This document shows, piece after piece, positions 45,390-57,206 of a DNA stretch of 64,000 nt. Under the pieces are notes generated by a model, which made no database searches, was not told the origin of the DNA, and saw only the letters and a program-made list of their open reading frames with translations. A program made the translations under genes and the position numbers. Origin of the DNA: Manihot esculenta (taxonomy: Eukaryota > Streptophyta > Magnoliopsida > Malpighiales > Euphorbiaceae); contig NC_035167.2 in NCBI RefSeq assembly GCF_001659605.2, positions 5,953,734 to 6,017,733 of the forward strand, given 5' to 3'. Position 1 is the stretch's first letter; every line of letters begins with the position of its first letter.

Positions 45390-47940
45390 TTTTACATTAA
45401 TCTACCGCAGAAAAGTCACATAATTATATTTTATTTTTTAATTAAATATTTCGAAATTATAAATACATATTTATTTTTATAATAAATTTATTCGATATAA
45501 ATATAAATAAATTGAATTTTACGCTTCAGAGGATTGTTTTTTTTTTAAAAAATACTTTTCATTCTGTCACGTCAGGTAGGGTGGACACGGAATTAAAATT
45601 GGTCACAGACTCACAGTGGCAAGAAAATGCCACACGTCATTATTCTATTCTATACTCCTAAAATAGCATTTCATTAGAATGGGTTGGTTATTTTAACCAA
45701 TGGTAATATAACACATCAGCAATTTCATAAAACTAAAAATTTAATAAATATATAACTGTCGTAAGCAAATGCCACGTACCTTGAATGATTACGAGTTTAT
45801 TTTCTTGTAAATATGATATTTTACATAATTAATTAATTAATTAATTGCGGTTCAAAATTTAATTTTAGAACATTAAGAGAATTGCTTGAGGTGGCAGATC
45901 CCTGAAAATTCCGATTTGGATTACGACTCTTGTTTTGTTAGAAAATATTCAATTATATTAACTTATCAAATTGTTTTAGATTAGTTTATGAAATTACTAT
46001 TTTTTTTTGTTAAAGTGTTATTTTAAAAATTATAATTATAATTATAATTCGTTTAATTGAAAATCATCAAAACTAAGTGATTGAATCAGTCAGATACAAT
46101 ATACATATATAATTTATTGAATTAATTCTTCATTTCATAATATTTAAATTTTTTATTTTTTTAAAAATATATCATATAATCTAAATATAAAGCACTCACA
46201 GATTTAATCTGATAAAAAATACATGAAAATAAATTTAACAGATCTCAAATTTTACTCTTTCAATTTTTAATTTTTATTTTAAAAAAAATCTCTCTCTATA
46301 CAACAATTTTATTATAACTATAATTATAAATTTTATGTAAATTTTAAGGGAATTATAATCGAATTTTCTTTTTTTTTTTTTATCCCTAACAACCAGAGGT
46401 AGCAGCCCTCTTTATATACTGGAGATAGTGAATTTTATATATTTTCAAACTTCTTTATTTATTCAAAGACTTTTCCGAGAGAATTTTCCATATTAGACTT
46501 TAGCTTACGGTGATTAATCCGTGAATTTTGCAGGACAACGATTTATAAAAAGAAGAAGAGTATAAAAAAAGTTACGTGATTTTTCAATTTTCATTTTAAA
46601 ATTTATAATTTAATTTATATTAAAATAATATGTGTAATATCTTAATATTAATAAATAATAATAATGTTTAATATTATTAAAAAATATATAATATAATAAA
46701 TAAAATATAATTATTAATTAAAAAATATAAAAAATATTATGTAATTTTACTTATTTTTATTTTAAAATTTGTAATTTAATTTTTTTAAATTAATATTTAT
46801 AAGATAACTTTTATAATAATTTTTATTTAATATCTAAAATTTATCACTATTTACTAATAATTTAATCAGATATTATTTTAATATAAATTAAAATACAATA
46901 AAAAATTAATAAAATTACAAAATATTTTTTTTACTAATCCTAAAAAAATTACTACATATGTGTAATAATTATATGTTATTCATTAATATTAATGATTATA
47001 ATATAATTATTATATGGAATTAAATACACTAAAATTTTAATTTTATTTATTTTAAATTTTAGCTATTAATATTAGAATAATTTTAGAATGATGAGATTTT
47101 GAATTTGAATTTCGTTCAAATTAATTATATGAAAAAAAAAATTTTATTTTATTTTTTTCAATTATGTTAATATTTAATAATACTATTCGTATTTTTCAAA
47201 AATTAAAAAAAAAAATGATACTACTCGTGGCATATTAGAAGAGTGAAGCTAATATAACTTAAAAATGATCAAATTAATTAATAAATTTAATATATCAAAA
47301 TTTACTTATTAAACACAATTTATATTTTCATTAATTTTTAATTTATTATTTATTCAAATATTAGCATGACAATAATCTTTTGACAATATAAATATAAACG
47401 CACGCGTTAATAACAATGACTGAATAATAGTTTTTTTAAATATATTATTCTCTATATTTCATAATTTTTATTTATTTTTTTATTATCTTAAAATATTATT
47501 AATTTTTTATTTTTATATAAATTGACTATTATAATTTATTTTTAAAACAATCTCTTATTAATTATTAATTTTTAAATAAATATTTAAAATATTTTTTAAT
47601 ATTTAATAAATTTAACATTTTTAGATTATATAACTGAAAAAATAATAACAATAGTTATCTATCTCAATATATTTAAAAAATAAAATAAAATAATTACAAG
47701 ATAAATGAAATAATAATAATAATTATTATCATTATAAGCATATTCTTTTTAAACATTTCTTCATAAATATTTAATCATTTTCAGTATAATTTCAATTCAT
47801 TTAATCGCTTTCAGTATAATTTTAATTTAAAAGTCTTGTGTGTTTAAAGAAAAATAAATAATAATTATTTAAATAGAAATTTTAAATTAATTTCAGAGGT
47901 GTATAATTATTTTAAAAAAATAATGTAACGTAAATTATTT
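45390..47940. other. PR-1 upstream flank and AT-rich DNA, unit B
   Basis: It aligns in blocks with unit A upstream sequence (for example GTGGACACGGAATTAAAATTGG at about 45580). At 45945-46150 it carries the boundary sequence also found at 15679 and 25224. About 46645-47510 is extra AT-rich sequence without a unit A counterpart. No gene is supported. Confidence 0.5.
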
Positions 47941-47954
47941 TATAGATATTATTT

Positions 47955-48230
47955 AATTATGATAAAATTTTTGCAGGATGATAAGATTTTCCCTTGAGGA
48001 TGCCGTGTTGGAAAGGGTTAAACTTGAAAAATTATCCAAGCCCTAGAGTCTGTGGTCATAAGCCGACGCTAATATTTCATATTTATCCATTATTTTCTTT
48101 ACATTGACAGAAACAATGCATCTATAGATGATGACGATGGCGCCGGCGACGGCGACGACTATGTCATCTGCTAACGGCCATCTCTCTCACCGCCAATCAC
48201 GGCAACTTACTAGTCAATAAGACAATAACA
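47955..48230 (+). other. Conserved block with a possible first-exon fragment
   Basis: From 47955 the A and B copies stay more alike than the surrounding AT-rich DNA. At 48128 an ATG-rich frame opens (MMTMAPATATTMSSANGHL...) and stops at about 48220 after some 31 codons. In A the same start runs into the PR-1 pseudogene instead. It may be the promoter and first codons of a lost host gene. I do not recognise the protein. Confidence 0.35.
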
Positions 48231-49640
48231 TTAACTAACCAACCAACTAATACAGTTATCAAGATAAGAAGAGTTATTCCCATTGTGTCACTAATTTCAC
48301 ACTAATCAAGACATGCCTCAAATTATATTTATTACAATAAATTATTTAAATTTTTTTATAAAAAAATTAAAAAAGAACCCATATAATTAATTTGATAATA
48401 AAATACATTGAATAAATTTAAAAATTTCTTAAATTTTATTCTCTTAATTCTCAATTTTCATTTAAAAAAATTTAAAAATAATTAAATAATCTAAATTAAA
48501 TCTATTATATTAAAAAAATAATGACGATTATATCAAATAAATTGAAAATTTTATTGTAATTATAGTGAAGATAATTTATAAAATTAAATATAAATTTTAA
48601 AATTTTATTTTTAATTATCATTATAATCAAAATTTTTAATATTATATTTTAATTTTTTAGTTTTTTTATAATTATAATTAATTTTTAAAATAATTTTGAT
48701 CAATTTTTATCATGTCATGTAATGTATTATTTATTTATTTTTATTAAAAAATACTTCATCGTTTTTATTTCTATTTTAAATTTTAAATTTTTTAATTTAA
48801 AACTATCTAAATTTAGATATTAAATCAAAATAGAAATTTCATATTTAAATTAAAAATTAAGTTATTTTAAAATATATGATTAATTAAAATTAAAAAATTA
48901 TTTATATAAATCTAACTAATATTTAAAAATTTAATTAAAATTATTTTAAAAATTAATTAATCTTTATTATTTCTATATATATATTCCAACACGAACAACT
49001 TTACTTTTTCAATCCACTAAATTAGGGTGTGAGTTAAGATCTTTTAATACTTTTATCTTTTATAACTTTATTTTACTTCATAAAATCTCTTTCATAAGTG
49101 TTAACAATATTCAATTTAAATTAAAAAAAAAAAATCAATCGAATTGAATTAATTTAAAATTTTAATTATTTTTTATTTATTTTAATTTTATTCGATTTAA
49201 TTTTTAATTTTAAAATTTTCAATTCAATTTAATTTTAATAAAAAAAATTTAAAAATAATAATAATAATATATTATTTTTGATAATATAAAAATTAAATCA
49301 TAATCAAAATTAAAATATTTTAATTAAATTTTAAAATATTAAAAATAAAAATTTTATTAAAAAAATTAATCGATTTAAATTATATTAATTTAATTTAAAT
49401 TAATTTTTATTTAAAATTAATTTAATTTAATTTTTATAAATACTAAAATTTTAATTTTCGCTTACGAGAGAAAAAGAAAATATCAAAAATTAAAAAATAA
49501 AAATTGATCTTTTATTGGTTTAATTTTATTATTTTACTTTTTATATTTCAAAAAATCAGTTCATCTAATTTATTGCATGATGAGCAATATGATATAGCCA
49601 AATTACGTGAGATTATTAGATTTATTGATTAAGAATTTGA
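48231..49640. other. AT-rich intergenic stretch with decayed MITE
   Basis: No gene is supported. At about 49100-49460 a worn relative of the 14101-14597 MITE can be followed (TCAATCGAATTGAATTAA, AATAATAATATATTATTTT, TTTTAAAATATTAAAAATAAA). Nearly all its CG-containing words have been lost. Confidence 0.5.
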
Positions 49641-49648
49641 GGAATAGT

Positions 49649-51042
49649 TAGGGGTGTAATCGAGCCGAGCCGAGCCGAGCTTTCTAAAGCTCAAGCTCGT
49701 TTATTAAAAAAGTTTGGAAGCTCGAGCTCGAGCTCGAGCTCGACTCGAGCTCTAATATTTGATTCGAGCTCGGCTCGAGAATTAAATATTATAATCGAGC
49801 TCGATTTGAGCTCGACTCGTGAAAAGCTCGTTCGATTTAATAACGAGCCTAATTCGAGCTCGAGCTCGAAAAGCTCGATTAAGAAGCTCGTTAATAAAGC
49901 TCGAGCTCGAACTCGGAAAGCTCGATTAAGAAACTCGTTAAAAAAGCTCGAGACTGAGCTCAAAATTAAAAAGTTTGATTTGAGCTCAAGTTCAGGCTCG
50001 AGTTCGAATTAATAATTACACTTTAATCAGTTTTTAATCATCATTAATTTAAATAATATAAAAAAAGAGAGTATACATAAAAAAAATTACGTAACACAAT
50101 TTATAACTAAAATAACACAAATAAATATAAATTCAACAACATAATAAAATTAGATTACACACAAAGTTTAATATCAAACGAATAAAATTGATTCCAACTT
50201 CCAACAGTTGAAACAAGCTAATATAATTTAATTATCTTCATAATCATCTTCATACTTGTTCAATTAGTTAACTTGAATTTCAACTTCAACATCCATATAA
50301 CCTTAATTAATTATTATTAATATACTTTGATAATTATTATCATCTTTTATATTGTATGCTTAATTATATACAAAATTTTTTTTATAATTATACTTTAATT
50401 TTAAAATGTATATAATTTTTACAACTCAATTTATCATGTAGTACTATAATTTTAAAGAATACTTATTATAATAATTAATATTAATTATTTGTGATTATAC
50501 ATTAATTTTATGAAATCTTATTATAATAATTATATACAAAAGATTTTTATAATTTAATTTTAAAGAATATTAATTATAATAATTAATCTTAATTATTTGT
50601 AATTTTCAATACTATAATTTTCAAGTATTTATAATAGTTTAAATTTTATAACTTTATAGTTATTTTTATTTTTTTAATAATATATGAACTTATTTATAAA
50701 TTTATTTAACGAATTGGTTCACCAATTTATTTAAACAATATTACTCACGAGCCTATTTAACGAGTCTATTTAACGAGCATGCTCGTGAGCCTTCTCAACG
50801 AGCCTGCTCGCGAGCCAGCTCGCGAGCCTTTTCAACGAGCCAGCTTGCGAGCCTAAAAACGAGCCAGCTCGCGAGCCTTAACGAGCCGAATACTATGGAG
50901 CTCAAGCTCAGTTCGTTTAAGTGACGAGCCTCAAAATTGAGCTCGAGCTTGGCTCGTTTAAAAAACGAGCCGAACTCGGTCGAGCTTTTATCGAGTCGAG
51001 CCTCGAGTAGCTCACGAATAGCTTGGCTCATTTACAGCCCTA
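49649..51042. mobile_element. Large non-autonomous hAT-like element (1394 bp)
   Basis: A perfect 8-bp duplication GGAATAGT (49641-49648, 51043-51050) brackets the ends TAGGGGTGTAAT and TTTACAGCCCTA. Both subterminal regions (first 350 and last 330 bases) are packed with GAGCTCGAGCTC and CGAGCC/GGCTCG words, probable transposase-binding sites. The middle is AT-rich and has no transposase. Two 70-90 residue frames made only of Glu/Leu/Ser repeats arise from the GAGCTC arrays and are not genes. Confidence 0.9.
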
Positions 51043-51050
51043 GGAATAGT

Positions 51051-51966
51051 CTGGTGAAGAAATCTTGAATTATAATCAATGTTCTTTAAAACTTCAACTG
51101 TAAATTAATTTTTTTAATATTAAAATAATAAAATCTGTATTTTATTCAATAATCACAATAATTTATTTAAAAAAAATTAAAGCTTATAATTACGTAGTGC
51201 CCATAAATAGTCAGAATGTGGGACCATGCAGTAATGTAAACATTAATGAAAATCACCATTCAATTTTTTTTTTTGAGTTTTAATCATATGACTCCTTTTA
51301 ATATAATACTTTTACTTATTTCTCTCTATAAGAGAGGATTAATAGCATAATTATATATTGATATGATCTTTTATAATAAATATAGTAAAATTTATTATAA
51401 TAAATATTTAATAAAATATTTAAAAATTAAAAAATTAATAAATATGAGATATGTTGTAATTTTTGTTGAAATTAGTGATAAATAGATCATATTAAATGAA
51501 AATAAAGACAAATAAATTTATAATTTTTGAGTCAAATTAATCAATTTTTAAAATTTTAAATTAAATTATAAAATAGTTAAAAATTTTAAATTTTTTATCA
51601 ATAATATATACTTACATAACATATAGACCAGTCGGACATGATTTTTTCAATTCAAGTTTTAAATTTAAATATAATTATAATAAAATTTACTAATTTTATT
51701 AATTTTTAAAATTTTAAATTAAATTATAAAATAATAAAAAATTTTAAATTTTTCTTGCAAATAGGTCTTATTATTATTATTATTATTATTTTGGGATTGA
51801 TGATCAATCCAACTTCCTTTTGGCCAAATTCTTCTCAAGCACAATAAATTGAGAAGTTAAAATCATATGATTTTCTAGTTTAGATCCTGAGTTCAAGCCT
51901 CACATATTAGAGTGCAAATTAAAACCGTTAATATTTTTCAAAAGAGTAACTTAAACTCTTTGAACT
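51051..51966. other. AT-rich intergenic stretch
   Basis: No gene is supported. It contains a TTA microsatellite (about 51768-51790) and, at 51880-51905, a B-box-like GAGTTCAAGCCTC that may mark a SINE remnant. Confidence 0.5.
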
Positions 51967-53472
51967 TGGAAAAATTACTTTTTAGTCCCTGAGATTTAAC
52001 GTAATTAACACTTCTATCCCTCTATTTTGGCGACCCAACACTTAAGTCCCTCACTTTCTCTTCCATCCAAATTTGTAGTCCTTCCGTCCAAAATGGCCGT
52101 TTGGTCAAAGAGTCTAAGGTGAGAGGTGAAATTTTTACCAAAAATACCCTTAATGAACTTAATAAAACACCTCTCAACGTAAAATCCATCTATCCTTCTT
52201 CTCCCTCATATCTTCTCTCTTCTTTTCGGCATTGTTGATTGTCCATTTTTCTCTCTTTTCCATCTTTATTTTCACTCATATCTTTCTACTCTCTCGTATA
52301 TTTCTTCTCCCTCATATCTTCTCTATTTTATTTCCGCCATTGTTGATTCTCCTTTTTTTTTTTTCTCATTTTCAACTCAATATGGGGAGCAAATGCCGCC
52401 CCTTTGCAGATTCTGCTCCTTCTTTATAGCATCTTTCAAGGGCTCAAACCACCCCAAAAACAGTCCATTGACATATGGCAAATTTGGTGCCAATTTCCTC
52501 TCGCACATTTCCCTCATTAAACTCTTATATTCTTCCACCATTCTCTCCCACGCCTCAGTCTCTTGTCTAATTTGCTGTCGCCTAAGTAAATTATACTTTC
52601 TCTTCTCAATATCTTTGAACTCTACCTTCAATTCTCGATTAGCTATCTTATACAATCCCTTGAAAAAAAGGGCAGAAATCCAAGGAGGATCTTCTATAAA
52701 AACTCTTTTAGACGATTCTGGACATATAATTTTGCGATTGTGGCTACTGGGTAATTCCAGTTTGATCAAATTTTCAAGATTTGGATGATTTCTCATGGAA
52801 TTCTCGATGTCTTCGAGGATATGCTCCTCAGTAGCATCTTGTACGGGGTGAAAGGGGAGTAGATTACGAGGAAATTTGGGAATAAGAGGGAAAGAAAAGG
52901 AAGAAACTAGTGGAGTAGACAGAGAATGGTTGATTGGTACAGAGAGGAAATGGAGATTTTTGTAGGGTTTGTGAATTCTGATGATTTTGGAAGGTTTTGA
53001 TGGCCAAGTTGAGGACTGAAATTGAGCTCTGTGGGTCATAGAGGCTCTGGAGAAGAAAGATGAAAATGAGAAAAAAAAAAAAAAGGAGAATCAACAATGG
53101 TTGAAAGGAAATAGAGAAGATATGAGGGAAAAGAAATATATGAGAGAGTAGAAATATATAATTGAAAATAAAGATGAAAAAGAGAGAAAAATAGAGAATC
53201 AATAATGGCCGAAAAGAAGAGAGAAGATATGAGGGAGAAGAAGGATAGAGGGATTTTACGTTGAGAGGGGTTTTATTAAGTTCATTAAGGGTATTTTTAG
53301 TAAAAAAATTCACCTCTCACCTTAGACTCTTTGACCAAACGGCCATTTAGGATGGAAAGACTATGAATTTGGATGGAAGAGAAAATGAGGGACTTAAGTG
53401 TTGGGTCGCCAAAATAGAGGGACATAAATATTAATTACGTTAAATTTCAGGGATTAAAAAATAATTTTTCCA
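51967..53472. mobile_element. Long-TIR element carrying a host gene fragment (Pack-MULE-like)
   Basis: About 410 bp at the left (51967 to about 52378) is repeated in inverted form at the right (about 53050-53472). Shared landmarks run from the ends inward: TGGAAAAATTA, CCCTCTATTTTGGCGACCCA, GGCCGTTTGGTCAAAGAGTC, TAATGAACTTAATAAAAC and CTCCCTCATATCTTCTCT. Such long TIRs are typical of Mutator-like elements. A 9-bp near-repeat (TTTTTCAAA at about 51935, ATTTTCAAA just after the right end) may be the target duplication, but the left edge would then extend about 20 bases. Between the TIRs lies only a gene-like open frame, with no transposase. Confidence 0.75.
52377..53039 (-). CDS. Captured gene fragment: N-terminal part of a phage-type (RPOT) RNA polymerase
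   Basis: A 220-codon frame without stops lies exactly between the two long TIRs. Its N-terminus is Ser/Pro/Lys/Phe-rich like an organelle transit peptide. The C-terminal 100 residues ([20 protein letters not shown], then [11 protein letters not shown] and [16 protein letters not shown]) resemble the N-terminal region of plant nuclear-encoded T7-like RNA polymerases of plastids and mitochondria. It ends at a stop supplied by TIR sequence, with the catalytic polymerase domain absent, so it cannot be an active polymerase. Either it is a recent capture or the short protein is kept. Identification is from memory of the family, not from a search. Confidence 0.65.
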   Translation of the reverse strand: MTHRAQFQSSTWPSKPSKIIRIHKPYKNLHFLSVPINHSLSTPLVSSFSFPLIPKFPRNLLPFHPVQDATEEHILEDIENSMRNHPNLENLIKLELPSSHNRKIICPESSKRVFIEDPPWISALFFKGLYKIANRELKVEFKDIEKRKYNLLRRQQIRQETEAWERMVEEYKSLMREMCERKLAPNLPYVNGLFLGWFEPLKDAIKKEQNLQRGGICSPY

Positions 53473-54370
53473 TATTTTCAAATAGCGAGTGAAAAAAAAA
53501 TTGTCAACTATATAAATATAATAATATTATAAAATTTATAAAATAAATATAATATTATTAAAAATATAAACATTGAAATTTAAATTTATTAAAAAAAAAT
53601 CCTTCACTTCAATAAAATATCAAAAAGAATGAGTTCCTTTTTTTCCACATCAATCAAACACTAAATTTTAATTGCCAAATCTCCTTCAAATTTTCTTCTT
53701 TTAACTATCATAAAGAAATATATGATTATTATTTTATATGTAAAATAAATAATTTATAAAATATATTAAAATAATTTAATTTCTAAAATACAAGAATTAA
53801 ATAGCTATTGGGATAAGAATTAAAGACAAGCTCAATTCATTTACAGAAAATAAATAAAAAAATATTTTCTATGAAAATTATTTTTAAAACAATAATTTAT
53901 TTTTTGTTATTTGTTGTAATTTAAAAAATAAAAAACATTAATAAATTTATATATGATAGTATCAATAAAATTCACAAAATTACCGAAGGAAGTTATTTTC
54001 TTTAAAAAAAATAATCAATTAAACATGTTCTTTCGCAGAGAAGCCTTTCATGTATAATAAGGGGAAAGACTGACATTCGTTAGATGCTTCATCACATAAA
54101 TTGTCACTCGGGCTTTATTTTGCAAAAAATATTTTTTATTTTTCATTTTTTTTTGAAATTCAAAGCACTTAAAAAGATTTACCAACAAAAATATTTTTTT
54201 TAATAAAAAAATTTAAATTATAAATAAGGGAGATGATTTCCTGAAAGTTTTTTTTATAAATGTTGGGAATTTTATTATTGTCTCACACTTCGTTTTTCAC
54301 AAATCATGATATCACAAACATCAATGACATATCTGTAAAATCAAAAGCTATTGCAATTCCCATTGTAATA
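53473..54370. other. AT-rich intergenic stretch
   Basis: No gene, RNA or bounded repeat is visible between the long-TIR element and the 3' end of the V-ATPase gene. Confidence 0.55.
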
Positions 54371-54373
54371 TCA

Positions 54374-54379
54374 TTTATT
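54374..54379 (-). terminator. Polyadenylation signal of VHA-F
   Basis: AATAAA on the minus strand, 174 bases past the stop codon; a plausible near-upstream element for the transcript 3' end. Confidence 0.5.
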
Positions 54380-54552
54380 GAAATCAAAGGGCACTGCCCA
54401 AAAGATACTCCCAAATTGTAGCAACAAAAGGACTAAAGAAACAGAACAGGAGCAATTTTAGAAGGCATAAATAAATAAGATCTAATCCAGACTACAAGAT
54501 TGAAGGTGGATAAAACATAGCTTGCACATAAATATCAACTCGCCATGTGCGC

Positions 54553-57172
54553 TCAGCGCCTCCCAGATGCCACTGATTCGGTTGCGAAGAGGTGCTTCAC
54601 TCGCGAAAGAACTGAATCCTGGGCAGGATCATAAGGATGGTCCTTCGAAGGTATTTCCAGGATTGCTGGAACTGGCTTGTTATAGCTATCTACCAAAAAC
54701 CTTATCATATTTGCAACCTGATAATCAAAAGGCAGTTGCAGATCATCACTTGCCTAAAACTGATTTGAATGGAGAAGATAAAATATAAAGCACGCACTCA
54801 CTTTTCAGAGAGAGAAGAGACAAATTTATGAAAAAGAAAAGATTGGTGGATTGATCTACTTGAACTGACACTGTGTGATCTAAGACGTGCATGGAACTAG
54901 TCTAACTCCAAAAAGTACCAGCGGGAATCAGCAGTGGTATTAAAGCACCAAGAAATGCCGTAACCACACACATCTTCTAATTTAGAAGAAGATAGTTCCA
55001 TAAAATAAAGGCAAAACCGGAATAAATAATAAAACAAAGATAGCACCCAGCAAAGTTGTGGGGCATCAACCCAAAAGTGAATAGCACATTTCGTTCAGTT
55101 GTATTCTCTGTAAGGCACTAGGGCGAGGTACTAAAAATGCCCAAACAAAATAAACATCTCAAACACCTGGAAACTGGTAGTTGCTTCAAAGTTCAGCGAA
55201 TACACAACTACTCCCATTTAATCGTTAAAGAGTCTTCTTTAATGTGTAACAGAGCTAGCACGCATCCATGCAGCATAACAAGAAAACAAATGTTTTCCAA
55301 TGTCTCTTTCAATAATTAATTCTTAAAAAACAATTAAAAGCTAAATTCATTCATTAAAAAACAATTAAAAGCTAAATTCAAAGTGCAGAGAAAATATATA
55401 GACTGTATACACATTACTAATATCCTCAACATCATAACAAAACAGGATTCAGAATAACATTTTCGAATGGTGTACTTCATCTGAACAACAGTTGACCTAA
55501 AAGGTTAGACTAGACGTTCTATGAAGCATATCAAAGTCCAACCATATATGGTTTCTGATCAAATAGTTCCATAGTAGCAAAAGAGAGGAGTAATTAAGCT
55601 TGCTTCCATACCCAAGCATAAATAGAGTTCTAAGATAATACTGAAACAAACAAATGCTCAAAAGAGCTGTGCATTGAAGCACTAGCACCAACAGTGAATT
55701 GCATATCCTATTGTATGTTCTCCATATCAATAGACGATAAAGGTTGCAGCTAACTTTATATTGCAAGAGTTCTGAACATTTACTTTACACAAGCTATCAG
55801 CAGTTAAGGTTGAATTGAAGTGAAAGAATTTATAGAAAACACATAACATATAAAAGTTACAGATTTCAATGACAATGAATTTGAGAATGACTTACATATT
55901 GACTAATCAGCACTATAGCAATATCCTCTCTTGTCGTGAAATCCTTAAATGCATCCTCAATTTGTTTGACAGTTGTTTCTACAAGAAATCCAAAATTTTT
56001 ACAGGGGCACAGACTAAACATTAGCAAATCATGTTTGAAAGAAAATACATATTAGAAAGAAATCTCTGTTCAACTAGGTGAAAGGAGAACTTAAAATCTG
56101 AAAACTAAAATTGCAAGCAGTAGTTCCAGAATTCAAGCACCATCTCTTATCAGATAAAAATCTACTTACACGAAGTCTTTCACTCCTTGAATGTGATACA
56201 ATGGATGCAATTATAGTTAAACTTAATTTTGAAATTTGCACAAAAATTTTCAGAATGATGAGGTAAACTTTATCTGTACAAGGGATAATTCAGCAACAAA
56301 ATGATATTATCCACTATATAGCTTTTATATATGGAAGTCAAATTACTTTGAGAAGCAGCAAAACTCAAATGGCGAATTAGTAAAATTACAACCTAACCAC
56401 TAGTCCTATGAATTTCATTTCAGCTTTAGAACATCTACCAGGATATCAAAACTAGCATTCCTTGACCCCAAAGAATAGGATGAACATATGATCATATAGA
56501 TATTCACTCAAAGCCAGTGCAAGGCAGATACTGTTGTGCATCTCCTCATGTATTCAAATATCAGAACTTGTATAATAAACAATAGTGGACAAGTTACACT
56601 CATCCGAAACATACATAAGATGGTCATTTAAAACATCTTTACTTTGTAGGGTCCAGTAATTCTAGGTGCTTTTGTATCCAAACTCTAGTCAAGCCCTGGG
56701 AAGCAATGCCACCCATATATTTGTCCATGACATGGTATAAAACATTCCGATCAAGATTCTGAATTGATTTGAGGAAGAATGATAAAGACAATGAATATAT
56801 AATTTGACTATTTGAGGACAGAATGGTGTACCAGTGACATTATATTATATGGAAAGTAAGAAGGTCCTGACATGAACCATTTACACTTAATAATGAATTG
56901 GAAAGAAAAAAACATTTGAGGTTCAAGAGCATACTTGAGTCTACGAGGAGGTAGTTTGTCTTTCGTCTCAAGTCCACATTACCAACTCCAGCAAGCAAAA
57001 ATCCAACTATTGAATCCTATATCAAATGAACAAATCATCAGACAGGATCCAAGATACCTTATATCACATTAGATAAAACCCACAACCATGGTAAAAGAAA
57101 TAGGTTTAAAACTGCAAGTTTATGCATCATTAATGTTACCAACATGCATGCATACATACATACATACACACA

Positions 57173-57206
<34 letters not shown>

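Larger units (their letters stand above)
25224..48163. repeat. Segmental duplication, copy B
   Basis: This copy keeps the same order as 15679-24511 but is swollen by later insertions: a 133-bp MITE (26391-26523), a solo LTR (27275-28679), the 11.7 kb gypsy element (30875-42616) and about 0.8 kb of AT-rich DNA near 46645-47510. The right end is the ATGGCGCCGGCGACG block, after which A continues into the PR-1 pseudogene and B into unrelated sequence. Confidence 0.8.

Noticed and set aside
49691..50012. Glu/Leu/Ser-rich frames on both strands
   Set aside because: Produced by the GAGCTC array of the hAT-like element; both strands open because the array is palindromic.
54522..54788. 88-codon plus-strand frame
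   Set aside because: Antisense shadow of the last VHA-F exon.
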